Numbered from the stretch's first letter, positions 16,483 through 25,204 are shown. The stretch is 39,825 bases of DNA from an uncultured Lachnospiraceae bacterium (GCA_902762955.1 CACWQH010000022.1:1-39825), one strand, 5' to 3'. The notes: generated by a model from the sequence alone, not told the origin. Numbers and translations: made by a program.

Positions 16483-17931
16483 ATGGGAACAAACGAACAA
16501 ACAAAAGCAGGAGGATGGCGCACCAATAAGTGGATACGCGCAGCTATACCTGCACTCTTACTTCACTGTAGTATCGGTACTGTTTACTGTTGGTCAATAT
16601 TCAGCCAGGAAATTGCGGATTACATAGGTTCAACCAAGAAGGCAACAGAATAGGCTTTCTCCTTTGCAATATTTTTCCTTGGTATGTCAGCAGCATTTCT
16701 TGGAAATGTAGTTGAGAAGGATATCCATAAGTCATCACTTATTGCAACTATCTGTTTTTCAGTAGGTATGGCACTTACAGGATATTTTATCTACTACGGT
16801 GGTGAGCATCAGGGAAGCAAGCTCGCACTCTTTGGAATTTATATCAGCTATGGTTTCATCATGGGTGTAGGACTTGGTACAGGTTATTTATCACCTGTAA
16901 AAACTCTCATGCTGTGGTTTGAAGATAGAAAAGGTCTGGCTACCGGTTTGGCAGTTGCAGGTTTCGGTGCTGCAAAGGCTATCGCAAGTCCGATTATGAC
17001 TAAGATGCTTTCAGGTCTTAGCGGAACTAATCCGGACGGTACATCAGATGGAACCGGTGTTTATAAGATGTTCTGGATTCTTGCGTGTGTATATTTTGTA
17101 ATGATGTTTGTAGGACATTTATTACTTAAGAAGCCTGAGGGATGGCATGAGCCACAGGGCAAGGATGCTAAGCCAAGTATCATACAGGTACTTAAGACTA
17201 AGCCGATTGGAAATTATATCGGAATCTGGGTTATGTTCTATATAAATATTACCTGTGGTCTTGCACTTATTTCACAGGAAAAGGCAATCGTAAAATGTAT
17301 CGGCCTTTTCGCTTCGGTCGGTATTATATCAACAATTTCTGCAATATTTAACGCAGGTGGTCGTCTTGGTTTCTCTGCATGGGCAGATACCATGAAGGAC
17401 AGAAATACTATTTATAAGCTTATATTTATTCTTTCAATAGCATTTACCGGACTTGTTATGTTGACTCAGGGTATTAAGAATGGTGAAGGCAATACTCTTC
17501 TTATATTCCTTGTACTTGCACTTATATTTATCGTAAATGCAGGTTACGGCGGTGGTTTCTCAAATGTACCTACACTTCTTTCAGACCACTATGGAATGGG
17601 AAGTATAAGTGCTATCCACGGAATTACACTTTCCGCTTGGGCATTTGCAGGTCTTACCGGTAATCAGGTTGCAACTATGATAGTTGAGAAGACTAATAAG
17701 TGGCTGTATGATGTCGGAGATCATGTTTACAAGACTGCTGCAGAGGCACAGGCACTTGGCATTGATTTGGATAAGGCTGATAAGGTTAGTCCTGTCGGAT
17801 ACCAGAACGTACTTTACTTCACAATAGTTATGTACATTATTGCTTTGGTTCTTTGCCTTGTTCTTGTAAGACCTACAGATAAGGCACTTGAAGCAAAGGC
17901 TGCAAAGAAAGCCGCTAAGGAAGGAAAATAA
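16483..17931 (+). pseudogene. OFA-family MFS transporter (oxalate/formate-antiporter-like) with one in-frame TAG
   Basis: A 483-codon frame, intact except for TAG at 16651-16653 (codon 57). The protein is a 12-helix major facilitator of the OFA family: helix 1 GTVYCWSIFSQEI, then TE*AFSFAIFFLGMSAAF in helix 2, LGTGYLSPVKTLMLWFEDRKGLATG in the helix 4 region, and NAGGRLGFSAWAD. In OFA relatives I recall Trp just before AFSxAIFFLGMSAAF, so TGG to TAG is the simplest change. Family substrates are oxalate/formate or other small carboxylates; the one here is unknown. The start ATG 16483 has AAAGGAAG upstream. An internal ATG at 16684 would lose helix 1. Either a fresh nonsense mutation or suppressed by readthrough. 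Confidence 0.85.
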
Positions 17932-17954
17932 ACTTCTGTTCATCGCAGTAAGAC

Positions 17955-18200
17955 AGATATCAGGTTGGTTAATATACTGAACAAAGAAAGCAGGCGACCT
18001 ACGTAACTCACATAGTTTCCTAAATCAGTACATTCAAATTCTTTATATTCGCACGAAACCGAAAACTCGCTTCGCTCAGACATTCTGGTTTCTGAGCGAA
18101 TATATGCGAATTCTCATTGCTGATTTGACGAAAACTATGCTCACGTTACGTAGGTCGCCTGCTTTCTTGTTTCAGTATTCATTAACCAACCTGATACCTG
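17955..18200 (-). repeat. Long palindromic element E2
   Basis: A 246-nt inverted repeat, in opposite orientation to E1 and E3. Arms: TATCAGGTTGGTTAAT (17958-17973) with ATTAACCAACCTGATA (18181-18196), then AAGAAAGCAGGCGACCTACG with its complement, which reaches CGTAGGTCGCCTGCTTTCTT at 18149-18168. Read on the minus strand it holds the family blocks TCAAATCAGCAATGAG, the tip TCTGAGCGAAGCGAGTTT and TGTACTGATTTAGGAAA. Stem sequences are unrelated to those of E1 and E3. Confidence 0.85.
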
Positions 18201-18236
18201 TAGCTTAAAACAGCACATACTGTGCTGTTTTGAGCT

Positions 18237-18553
18237 GTGGGTGCAGCAATGATGCTTGTGTATATCTTCACATATAATAAATTAAAATACAGGAGCTTAT
18301 ATAAATAAGATATGAATACAACATTTATCCCGATTTGTGTAAAATCAGCAACGAGTACATGAGATGATTTTGCACGTTTAAAACCAATATGTTTGAGCGA
18401 AGCGAGTTTATTGGTTTTGTGCAAAATCTTGAAGGTACGAGTGTACTGATTTAACAAATTGATGGATAGTTGTGTTTATATCTTATTTATATAAGCTCCT
18501 GTAAAAGTCAAAATATAAATGTGAAGATATACAAGCATTATTTCTGTACCCAC
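18237..18553 (+). repeat. Long palindromic element E3
   Basis: A 317-nt inverted repeat. Outer arms GTGGGTGCAG...ATGCTTGTGTATATCTTCACAT match the complement at ATGTGAAGATATACAAGCAT...CTGTACCCAC. Next come CAGGAGCTTATATAAATAAG/CTTATTTATATAAGCTCCTG and then GATTTTGCAC...AAAACCAATA/TATTGGTTTTGTGCAAAATC. It carries the family blocks CCCGATTTGTGTAAAATCAG, the tip TTTGAGCGAAGCGAGTTT and TACTGATTTAACAAATTGAT, collinear with E1. Confidence 0.85.
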
Positions 18554-18597
18554 TATACTGCGATAAACAGAAGTTTATATGCAGATGCAAGATTGCC

Positions 18598-18626
18598 TTG
18601 ACATTGGAGTAGGTATGGAGTAAAAT
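18598..18626 (+). promoter_or_regulatory. Promoter of the metal ABC transporter operon
   Basis: TTGACA (18598-18603) and TAAAAT (18621-18626), 17 bases apart, lie 20 bases after the four-way palindrome and 84 bases before the ATPase start. I see no convincing Zur or Fur box. Confidence 0.75.
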
Positions 18627-18709
18627 GTGAATTTGAAAATGGTTTTTAATTTCATTTTTGAATTTCATTTTCGGGATTTTTGATTTTTCTATGATTTGGA
18701 GGATATATC

Positions 18710-19423
18710 ATGAGTGAGCTTATATGTAAGGATTTAACACTCGGATATGAAAATAATGCCTTGGTTGAAGGCCTTAACTTTGAGGTGAAAAAGGGAGATT
18801 ACCTTTGTATAGTCGGAGAAAACGGAACCGGTAAATCTACCCTTATGAGGACGATATTGCACCTGCAAAAGCCTATGGGTGGAAGCATAGAGTATGGAGA
18901 TGGTCTAAAGAGCACAGAGATAGGATATCTGCCTCAACAGACTCTTGTTCAGAGGGATTTTCCGGCATCGGTCAGGGAGGTTGTTCTTTCGGGCTGTCAG
19001 GCAAAGACAGGATTCAGACCATTTTATACTAAGGATGAAAAGGCGCTTGCCAAAAAGAATATGGAAAGACTTGGTATAGAAAAGCTTGCCAAGAGATGCT
19101 ACAGAGAGCTGTCAGGCGGACAACAGCAGAGAGTGCTTTTGGCGAGGGCACTTTGTGCTACGGAAAAGATGCTTTTACTTGATGAGCCTGTATCCGGACT
19201 TGATCCTAAGGTTACAGCTGATATGTATAAGATGATAAAAAAATTAAATGATGATGGAATATCGATAATAATGATTTCACATGATATATATAGTGCGGTA
19301 AAATATGCCAGTCATATCCTTCACATCGGAAATGATACATTTTTCGGTACTGTAAAGGAATATAAAAAGACGAAGCTTGGAAAGCTCTATCTGGATGAGG
19401 AAGGGGGCGGAGAAAATGCTTGA
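18710..19423 (+). CDS. Metal ABC transporter ATP-binding protein (ZnuC/MntB type)
   Basis: A 237-aa ATPase with Walker A GENGTGKST (residues ~37-45), Q-loop region YLPQQT, signature LSGGQQQRVLLARAL and Walker B LLLDEPVSGLD, followed by the switch histidine in MISHD. Sequence type and gene order point to the zinc/manganese (ZnuC/TroB) class rather than siderophore uptake. Ribosome site TGGAGGA before ATG 18710. The permease start overlaps the last eight bases, so the pair is translationally coupled. The metal specificity is not visible. Confidence 0.92.
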   Translation: MSELICKDLTLGYENNALVEGLNFEVKKGDYLCIVGENGTGKSTLMRTILHLQKPMGGSIEYGDGLKSTEIGYLPQQTLVQRDFPASVREVVLSGCQAKTGFRPFYTKDEKALAKKNMERLGIEKLAKRCYRELSGGQQQRVLLARALCATEKMLLLDEPVSGLDPKVTADMYKMIKKLNDDGISIIMISHDIYSAVKYASHILHIGNDTFFGTVKEYKKTKLGKLYLDEEGGGENA

Positions 19424-20285
19424 TACGCTTACTTATTATCTTAAGTTCCCGTTTGTACAGTATGCCATTATAGTCGGTGTGCTTATAGCACTTTGCTCAT
19501 CCTTGCTCGGGGTAACACTTGTGCTTAAGAGATTTTCATTTATCGGTGACGGTCTTTCACATGTGGCATTTGGAGCGATGGCGATTGCTTCAATTGTAGA
19601 TGTGTCCTTTGGAGAATCATCAAGGTCATCAGGTCAAAATGATATGCTTATAGTATTGCCTATAACCATAATTTCTGCTATTTTATTATTGTGGACAGGA
19701 CAAAACACGAAGATAAAGGGAGATGCGGCAATTGCAATGATTTCAGTAGGTGCGCTTGCTATCGGATACCTTTTGATGAATATATTTTCAACGTCCACAA
19801 ATCTTTCGGGAGACGTGTGCAGTACACTTTTCGGTTCGACCTCGATTCTTACCCTTAAGTCTTCCGAGGTATGGCTTTGTATAGTGCTTTCAATAGTTGT
19901 TGTATTGGCATTTATATATTTTTATAATAAAATATTTGCAGTAACATTTGATGAAAGCTTTGCTAAAGCGGTAGGCACAAAGGCAAATGCTTATAATCTT
20001 ATAATCGCGGTTATAATCGCAGTTATAATTGTTCTTGCGATGAATCTTGTCGGCTCGCTTTTGGTAACGGCACTTATTATATTTCCGGCTCTTTCGGCAA
20101 TGAGAGTTTTCAAGAGCTTTTTATCGGTTACTGTATGTGCGGCGATTTTTTCGGTTATTTGCGCATTATTGGGAATTTTTCTGTCGATAATATACGGAAC
20201 GCCGGTCGGCTCAACAATTGTTGCAGTTGATATGGCAGGATTTTTCGTATTTTCCATAGTCGGAAAGGTAGGAGGTAAGGCATAA
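19416..20285 (+). CDS. Metal ABC transporter permease (ZnuB/TroC type)
   Basis: A 289-aa inner-membrane permease of the ABC-3 family with about eight hydrophobic segments. It has the typical LKRFSFIGDGLSHVAFGAMA near residue 35 and SLLVTALIIFPALSAMRVFKSF near the end. It would form the channel with the ATPase encoded just upstream. The ATG at 19416 overlaps the ATPase stop and has GGGGGCGGAG in front; an upstream in-frame start at 19377 would lie deep in the ATPase gene. No ZnuA-like binding protein gene is adjacent; the next gene encodes a different lipoprotein. Confidence 0.92.
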   Translation: MLDTLTYYLKFPFVQYAIIVGVLIALCSSLLGVTLVLKRFSFIGDGLSHVAFGAMAIASIVDVSFGESSRSSGQNDMLIVLPITIISAILLLWTGQNTKIKGDAAIAMISVGALAIGYLLMNIFSTSTNLSGDVCSTLFGSTSILTLKSSEVWLCIVLSIVVVLAFIYFYNKIFAVTFDESFAKAVGTKANAYNLIIAVIIAVIIVLAMNLVGSLLVTALIIFPALSAMRVFKSFLSVTVCAAIFSVICALLGIFLSIIYGTPVGSTIVAVDMAGFFVFSIVGKVGGKA

Positions 20286-20286
20286 A

Positions 20287-20940
20287 ATGAAAAGAAAGAT
20301 AACGATATTGATAAGTCTTGTTATGATAATGATGTCGCTTTCTGCATGTGGTAAGGCGGCTGATTCGGGCAGCAGAGGCAGTGGCACAAAGGGTGTAAAT
20401 GATGTCCTTGAGGAAGGTGCGGCTAAGGAGGAAGAAAAGAATTCTGAAACCACACAGGAAGAGGTAACTACCGAGAAAGAAACCGAAGTAACAACTGAAG
20501 CAACAACCGAGATGACAACGGAAGAAGAAACTACCGAGGTGGCGGATGCTTCAGAGGATGGGGAAAATGCACCGAAGGAAGCTACAGTTGTTCCACCGGA
20601 GATAGATGTGGATCTTACAAAGCTTTCCAGTACTATGGTTTACTCTGAAGTCTATAACATGATGGTTGATCCTGACAGTTATCTTGGTAAGACTATCAAG
20701 ATGTCAGGTGCATTTGCGGTATATACAGATCAGGAGAGTGGTAAAAATTATTTTGCATGCATAATTCAGGATGCAACAGCCTGCTGTGCACAGGGAATCG
20801 AGTTTACTCTGGACGGAGACTATAGTTATCCGGCTGATTATCCGGCTGTAAATGATGAAATCACTGTCACCGGTACATTTGCAACCTATGAGGAAGATGG
20901 ATATATTTATTCGACGCTTCTTAATGCAAAGATGGATTAA
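20287..20940 (+). CDS. Lipoprotein with Thr/Glu-rich linker and small C-terminal domain, zinc-cluster associated
   Basis: A 217-aa lipoprotein with signal peptide and lipobox LSACG (Cys21). A ~85-residue linker dominated by T and E (EVTTEKETEVTTEATTEMTT) leads to a ~105-residue domain. There, IKMSGAFAVYTDQESGKNYF, IIQDATACCAQGIEFTL and ITVTGTFATYEEDGYIYSTL suggest an OB-like beta barrel; the Cys-Cys pair could bind metal. It starts one base after the permease stop, with AGGAGG inside that gene, so it belongs to the transporter operon. It has no ZnuA features. A role in delivering or sensing metal at the surface is inference. Confidence 0.75.
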   Translation: MKRKITILISLVMIMMSLSACGKAADSGSRGSGTKGVNDVLEEGAAKEEEKNSETTQEEVTTEKETEVTTEATTEMTTEEETTEVADASEDGENAPKEATVVPPEIDVDLTKLSSTMVYSEVYNMMVDPDSYLGKTIKMSGAFAVYTDQESGKNYFACIIQDATACCAQGIEFTLDGDYSYPADYPAVNDEITVTGTFATYEEDGYIYSTLLNAKMD

Positions 20941-20959
20941 GATTAATTGGAGATAGCTT

Positions 20960-22012
20960 ATGTCGGTAGATAAAAGGTCAGTTCTAAATATAAAAAATAC
21001 AGTGGCAATATTTCTTGCTGCTGTATTTTTTGTGCTTTTAATAAGTCCGGTTAATGCTTATGCGGCAGAAAATGAAAAGATATCATCGCTGGATGATTTT
21101 TATGTCAAGGTTTCAAACCAGATATATAATCACGAGGTTGACGTGACCTATGATGTTTCGGATTATGAGCTTGCCAAATCAATAATGGGAATATCCATGG
21201 AGGATTATCAGTTTCACTATGATGAAAAAAATCCTCTTATAAGCGGATGCTATCTTTCGTTCTATATAGATTATCTTAGTCTTTATTATAATCATGGAAC
21301 ATTAAGAATACTTATAAGCTTTAAGTATACAAAGTTTGATATGAATCAGCATTTTTCCATGATGAAGGAACTTGCAGACGAACTAAAATGTGATACGGAT
21401 TATGACACGATTCAAAAAGTACATGATTATCTGATAAAGAATTTTGAGTACGATAAAAAGACACTCTATGTTAATCACACCGATATAGACGGATTTAAGG
21501 ATAAACAGATGGTATGCAGCGGTTACAGTCTCGCTGCCTATAATCTGCTCAATCAGGCAGGTATTCCGACAAGAGTTATAACCGGCTATGGTGGAGACGG
21601 AAGACCGGATGAGACAAATCATATGTGGAATATGGTATGTCTTGACGGCGAGTGGTACAACATGGATATCACCTGGGATGATACAAATGGTAAGATGCCT
21701 ACCTATAATTATTTTTTAAAAAATGATAAGGATTTTAAAGGACATCTAAGACGTGGCAAATATGACAGTGATTATTTTACGTATTCTCTTGCGGAAAAGT
21801 CTTATAAGCTGCCGATGAGTCTTAAATTCGGAGATTTTAAATATTATATTATAGTTGTTGCGGTAATACTTATAGCCATGTCTTTATTTACAAAGGTTAT
21901 AAACAATCGACGCAATAAGAAACTTCAAGCCCTTATTGCGTCTGATGATTATAAAGAACAAAATTTCAAATCATCACAAGCTCTCGATGATGACGAGGTC
22001 CCAAGGCTTTAA
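20960..22012 (+). CDS. Membrane-anchored transglutaminase-like domain protein
   Basis: A 350-aa protein with signal peptide or anchor helix (residues ~12-34, ending NAYAAEN), an extracytoplasmic region, a transglutaminase-like fold at ~150-260 and a C-terminal membrane helix (YYIIVVAVILIAMSLF), then a basic cytosolic tail. The Cys-His-Asp triad is visible in MVCSGYSLAAYNLL, TNHMWNMV and NMDITWDD. Such bacterial proteins are thought to act as peptidases or crosslinkers at the cell wall; the substrate is unknown. It lies 19 bases after the lipoprotein gene, probably as the last gene of that operon. Its last 39 bases overlap the 3' end of the convergent GH42 gene. Confidence 0.85.
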   Translation: MSVDKRSVLNIKNTVAIFLAAVFFVLLISPVNAYAAENEKISSLDDFYVKVSNQIYNHEVDVTYDVSDYELAKSIMGISMEDYQFHYDEKNPLISGCYLSFYIDYLSLYYNHGTLRILISFKYTKFDMNQHFSMMKELADELKCDTDYDTIQKVHDYLIKNFEYDKKTLYVNHTDIDGFKDKQMVCSGYSLAAYNLLNQAGIPTRVITGYGGDGRPDETNHMWNMVCLDGEWYNMDITWDDTNGKMPTYNYFLKNDKDFKGHLRRGKYDSDYFTYSLAEKSYKLPMSLKFGDFKYYIIVVAVILIAMSLFTKVINNRRNKKLQALIASDDYKEQNFKSSQALDDDEVPRL

Positions 22013-23956
22013 TGTGATTTTGTCTTTATTTGAAACCTGTGTATTACTTAAAAGCTCCGTGCCATCAGAACAGTCTAAAGAGAAAGTCTGTGTGTCGGAG
22101 GAGTAGTTGAAATAAAAGCTTATCTCTTTTCCTTCTTCGTTTATACCACGTTTTTTGATTATTGGTAATTCAAGACTGCAGGATGGAAGCTCGGCTATAT
22201 CCGATACCTTTTTCAAAAGCTTTTTAATCGCTTCCTTTTCGGTATAGCAGCCTATGTAGGTTGCTGTTCCGCTGCCGTAGCTGTTATGCGTTATGGCTGC
22301 ATAATTTCCCCAAAACTTATGCTTGTAGGATGCCCATACCCCTGCATCTGTCGGAGTGACAAGCTCTATCCATTTTTTTGCCGGATATATCTTGGAATCA
22401 AACTCTATATCGACATTTTTAGGAACAGTAAACATATCATAGGTTGCGCCTATACATTCGGTTAAAAGATGAGGCTGTGCATCATGGTATATTTTAAGTT
22501 CGTCATCTGAAAATGCACTCTTAAAACTCATTAGAAGATGTCCGCCGGCTTTAACGTAATCCTTTATTTTAAGTAAGGTTTCATCGGAAGCAGAGTAAAG
22601 TGCAGGCACGATTAAAAGCTTGTAACCTTCAAATGAATCATCTTTATATAATAAATCATATTCTATATTTAACTCGTGGCAGCAATCAGCAAAGCTTCTT
22701 AAAATTGCATTATAATCAAGGTCTTCACTTATCGGAAATTCATCCAGTCCGGTAAGGCTTGCATTGTCAACAAGAATTCCAACATTTGCCATTTTCTTAA
22801 GGTTCTTTAATTTGTTTTCAAGAGGTATAAATTCCTGTCTGAAATTTTTGATTTCCTCATAGGTTGCGTGTGGTGTGAGGTCATGGCTTAAAACACCCTT
22901 CCAATAGGATTCTATGGCATTGTGTATAGAGTGCCAGTTCCAGTACATAATACTGCTTGCACCATTTGCTATATGACTGTATGCAGAAAGTCGCAGCTGC
23001 CCCGGATATGCGAGCCATTCGACATTGCCCTGGGCCTCTGTTTCAAGAACCAGATAATTATCCTTTTTAAGAGAACGTGCTACCGCACCTCCAAAGGTTA
23101 TGGTGGAACCGTCCAGATAATCCTGCATACGGTGATATATATCACAGCCTGCGATATCCATGCATTTTGCTGCTTCGTACTGATTTACTTCAGGCTGTAT
23201 GCCTACCGAATATCCACACCAGGAGTAATCAAAGTTGTGGGTTATAAATTGTCCCTCATGCATATATTCACGAACGATGTTTGATTGCCAGGTTAGAAAA
23301 TCGGTTATGCAGTCACGCAAAAATCTTTTATATGCAGCAGATAGACTTCCGTTTATGGTTCCTCTGATATCCGGAAAATCTTCCCATGAGGATATGCGGT
23401 TACTCCAGTAATCAAGACCGAATTCCTGATTAAAAGCTTCTATATCAGGATATTTTCTCTTAAGCTTTTCAATAAAAAGTTTTTGTGTTGCAGGTGAAGC
23501 TGCTCCGGCAGACCGGGTTTCATTATCCAACTGATAACCTATAACCTGAGGATTGTCCTTAACAACCTCCATAAGCTTTCTTATTATGCGCTCTGCGTGT
23601 CTTAGATAATCAGGATTGGTTATATCAAAAAGCTGTCTGTGGCCATAAAGCTCGTGACCGTTTTTTCCGTACGCCATTATATCGGGATATTTTTTGGCAA
23701 GCCACGAAGGAATAGCATAGGTCGGTGTTCCGATTATTACCTTTAAATCATATTTTTCGGCGCATTCAAGCATATGAGTAAGATGTGAAAAATCAAATAC
23801 CCCGTCACTTGGCTCCCAGGTACTCCAGGTAGACTCGGCTATTCTTATAACATTCATGCCCGCTTCCTTCATAAGCTTAAAGTCTGTTTCCGTTCGTTCG
23901 TATGGCATATATTCCTCATAATATGCTGCTCCAAATAAAAAATCATTAATCCGCAT
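21974..23956 (-). CDS. GH42 beta-galactosidase
   Basis: A 660-aa intracellular enzyme (no signal peptide). Three GH42 parts are seen: a TIM barrel at ~1-385 (start GAAYYEEYMPYERTETDFKL), a trimerisation domain at ~390-590 (VGILVDNASLTG) and a C-terminal beta domain. The acid/base is Glu146 in YQLDNETRS and the likely nucleophile is Glu305 in LVLETEAQGN. The cysteines of the family's optional zinc site were not found. With the GH53 galactanase it should release galactose from galacto-oligosaccharides. Ribosome site GGAGG before ATG 23956. It diverges from the LacI gene across operator-like sites. Confidence 0.93.
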   Translation of the reverse strand: MRINDFLFGAAYYEEYMPYERTETDFKLMKEAGMNVIRIAESTWSTWEPSDGVFDFSHLTHMLECAEKYDLKVIIGTPTYAIPSWLAKKYPDIMAYGKNGHELYGHRQLFDITNPDYLRHAERIIRKLMEVVKDNPQVIGYQLDNETRSAGAASPATQKLFIEKLKRKYPDIEAFNQEFGLDYWSNRISSWEDFPDIRGTINGSLSAAYKRFLRDCITDFLTWQSNIVREYMHEGQFITHNFDYSWCGYSVGIQPEVNQYEAAKCMDIAGCDIYHRMQDYLDGSTITFGGAVARSLKKDNYLVLETEAQGNVEWLAYPGQLRLSAYSHIANGASSIMYWNWHSIHNAIESYWKGVLSHDLTPHATYEEIKNFRQEFIPLENKLKNLKKMANVGILVDNASLTGLDEFPISEDLDYNAILRSFADCCHELNIEYDLLYKDDSFEGYKLLIVPALYSASDETLLKIKDYVKAGGHLLMSFKSAFSDDELKIYHDAQPHLLTECIGATYDMFTVPKNVDIEFDSKIYPAKKWIELVTPTDAGVWASYKHKFWGNYAAITHNSYGSGTATYIGCYTEKEAIKKLLKKVSDIAELPSCSLELPIIKKRGINEEGKEISFYFNYSSDTQTFSLDCSDGTELLSNTQVSNKDKITLKPWDLVIIESL

Positions 23957-23991
23957 ATATTATAACCTCCATTGCATTTATTATTTTCTTC

Positions 23992-24047
23992 TTGACAGTT
24001 TGCGCAACTAGTGATAGTATAAAAGTGAACAATCGGTTGCGCACAAA
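23992..24047. promoter_or_regulatory. Divergent promoter region with paired LacI-type operators
   Basis: A plus-strand promoter TTGACA (23992-23997)/TAGTAT (24015-24020) has TTGCGCAAC (24000-24008) inside its 17-base spacer. A second site, GTTGCGCAC (24036-24044), lies 36 bases further. Both centre on TGCGCA, as expected for a LacI/GalR dimer. Bound together they could silence both GH42 and lacI. A weaker match, GTTGAGCACAAA (25116-25127), overlaps the lacI stop before galE. Confidence 0.7.
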
Positions 24048-24111
24048 GTATAACATAACTTTTTTGTATTGTAAATAGTGCAAAAGATTTAATTTAAGGA
24101 GAGTTATAAAA

Positions 24112-25116
24112 ATGGCTGTTGCAAATAACAATCTTACAATATCTGATATTGCAGATGCACTTAATATATCTAAAACAACGGTATCACGTGCTATATCCGG
24201 AAAGGGTAGAATAGGTAATGAGACAAGGGAAAAGGTTTTAAAATATATTGAGGAAAATAATTATGTGCCTAATCCAATGGCAAAAGGTCTTGCACAATCA
24301 AAGACTTACAATATATGCTGGGTAATACCTGCGGATTCCGTTGCAACGGAGCTGCCCTTTTTCCAAAGATGTATGATGGGGATAGCAGATGTAACCGGTA
24401 ACTTTAATTATGATATACTCATATCTATGGTTTATGAGGATAATATCGATCAGTTAAAAAGGATAATAACAAACAAAAAAGTTGATGGGGCAATTCTTGG
24501 AAGAACCCTTGTAAATGATTTAAGTGTAGAATTTTTAAAAAAGAGCGGAATCCCTTTTGTTGCAATAGGAAGTACTGAAATTAAAAATATAACTCAGGTG
24601 GACAACGATCATATAAGGGCTTGTAAAGAACTTACCTCAATTCTTGTTATGAAGGGAGTTAAGAAAATAGCTCTTATCGGAGGAAGCCTCAACCATGTTG
24701 TTAATCGTACCAGACGGGACGGATTTTTGCTTGGCTTGAAGGAACAAGGGGTTAAACCGGATGAAGAGCTTATCTATGTTGGAAGTGATGATTCAATAAG
24801 TGTTGAAAGAGCAGTTGATGATGCTTTAAGAAACGGTGCTGAATGCCTGGTTTGTATGGATGACGGAATTTGCGCAAATGTACTTGCAAAACTGAAAAAA
24901 GACGGAGTTGAAATTCCAAAGGATATAAAGGTGGCATCCTTTTATAATAGCGCAATTCTTGAAAATAACCAGCCGGCGATAACTACACTCAGTTATGATC
25001 CTAAAGAACTTGGAGCAACAGCATGTAAAGTATTGTTTGATAAAATTGAGGGAAAAACTGTTCAAAATAAGAAGCTTTTAAGCTACGACGTTTTACTTAA
25101 AGGCTCTACACAATAG
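24112..25116 (+). CDS. LacI/GalR-family transcriptional regulator
   Basis: A 334-aa regulator. The N-terminal headpiece (residues ~8-60) reads LTISDIADALNISKTTVSRA with the hinge region YVPNPMAKGLAQ. The rest is a periplasmic-binding-protein-like effector domain (VDGAILGRTL, KKIALIGGSLNHV, VASFYNSAILENN). Ribosome site GGAGAG. Its place between GH42 and galE-galK-GH53-galT suggests it controls galactan use, with galactose or a galacto-oligosaccharide as inducer; this is inferred from context. A second TAG follows five codons after its TAG stop. Confidence 0.92.
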   Translation: MAVANNNLTISDIADALNISKTTVSRAISGKGRIGNETREKVLKYIEENNYVPNPMAKGLAQSKTYNICWVIPADSVATELPFFQRCMMGIADVTGNFNYDILISMVYEDNIDQLKRIITNKKVDGAILGRTLVNDLSVEFLKKSGIPFVAIGSTEIKNITQVDNDHIRACKELTSILVMKGVKKIALIGGSLNHVVNRTRRDGFLLGLKEQGVKPDEELIYVGSDDSISVERAVDDALRNGAECLVCMDDGICANVLAKLKKDGVEIPKDIKVASFYNSAILENNQPAITTLSYDPKELGATACKVLFDKIEGKTVQNKKLLSYDVLLKGSTQ

Positions 25117-25204
25117 TTGAGCACAAATTAGCAAATCGGTAAAAACAAAAGAAAAGATAAAACATAATCATAATGAAACAAAAAGGAAAGAGGAGGATAA
25201 TAAA

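Larger units (their letters stand above)
17928..18578. repeat. 651-nt four-way-junction palindrome (E2 + small hairpin + E3)
   Basis: Outer arms 17928-17950 and 18556-18578 match as inverted repeats at 22 of 23 positions (the left arm begins ATAAACTTCTGTT). Between them lie, almost without unpaired bases, hairpin E2 (17955-18200), a 16-bp hairpin with a three-base loop (18202-18236: AGCTTAAAACAGCACA, TAC, TGTGCTGTTTTGAGCT) and hairpin E3 (18237-18553). The left arm includes the stop codon of the transporter gene. The right arm ends 20 bases before the ABC-transporter promoter. No gene is supported inside; short frames here are by-products of the symmetry. Confidence 0.85.

Noticed and set aside
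11299-16653. Full reassignment of TAG to an amino acid in this organism
   Set aside because: TAG is the natural stop of at least seven plus-strand genes here (12810, 13210, 14430, 15517, 25116, 26227, 29784) at positions matching expected protein ends. Partial suppression or simple nonsense mutation remains possible.
17928-18578. Insertion sequence or MITE with transposase ends
   Set aside because: No transposase frame and no target-site duplication could be recognised, and the pairing runs throughout rather than only at the ends. A non-autonomous mobile origin is not excluded.
18182-18668. Small minus-strand frames inside the palindromes
   Set aside because: They have no ribosome site, no recognisable protein and lie entirely in self-complementary DNA, where frames open on both strands as by-products.
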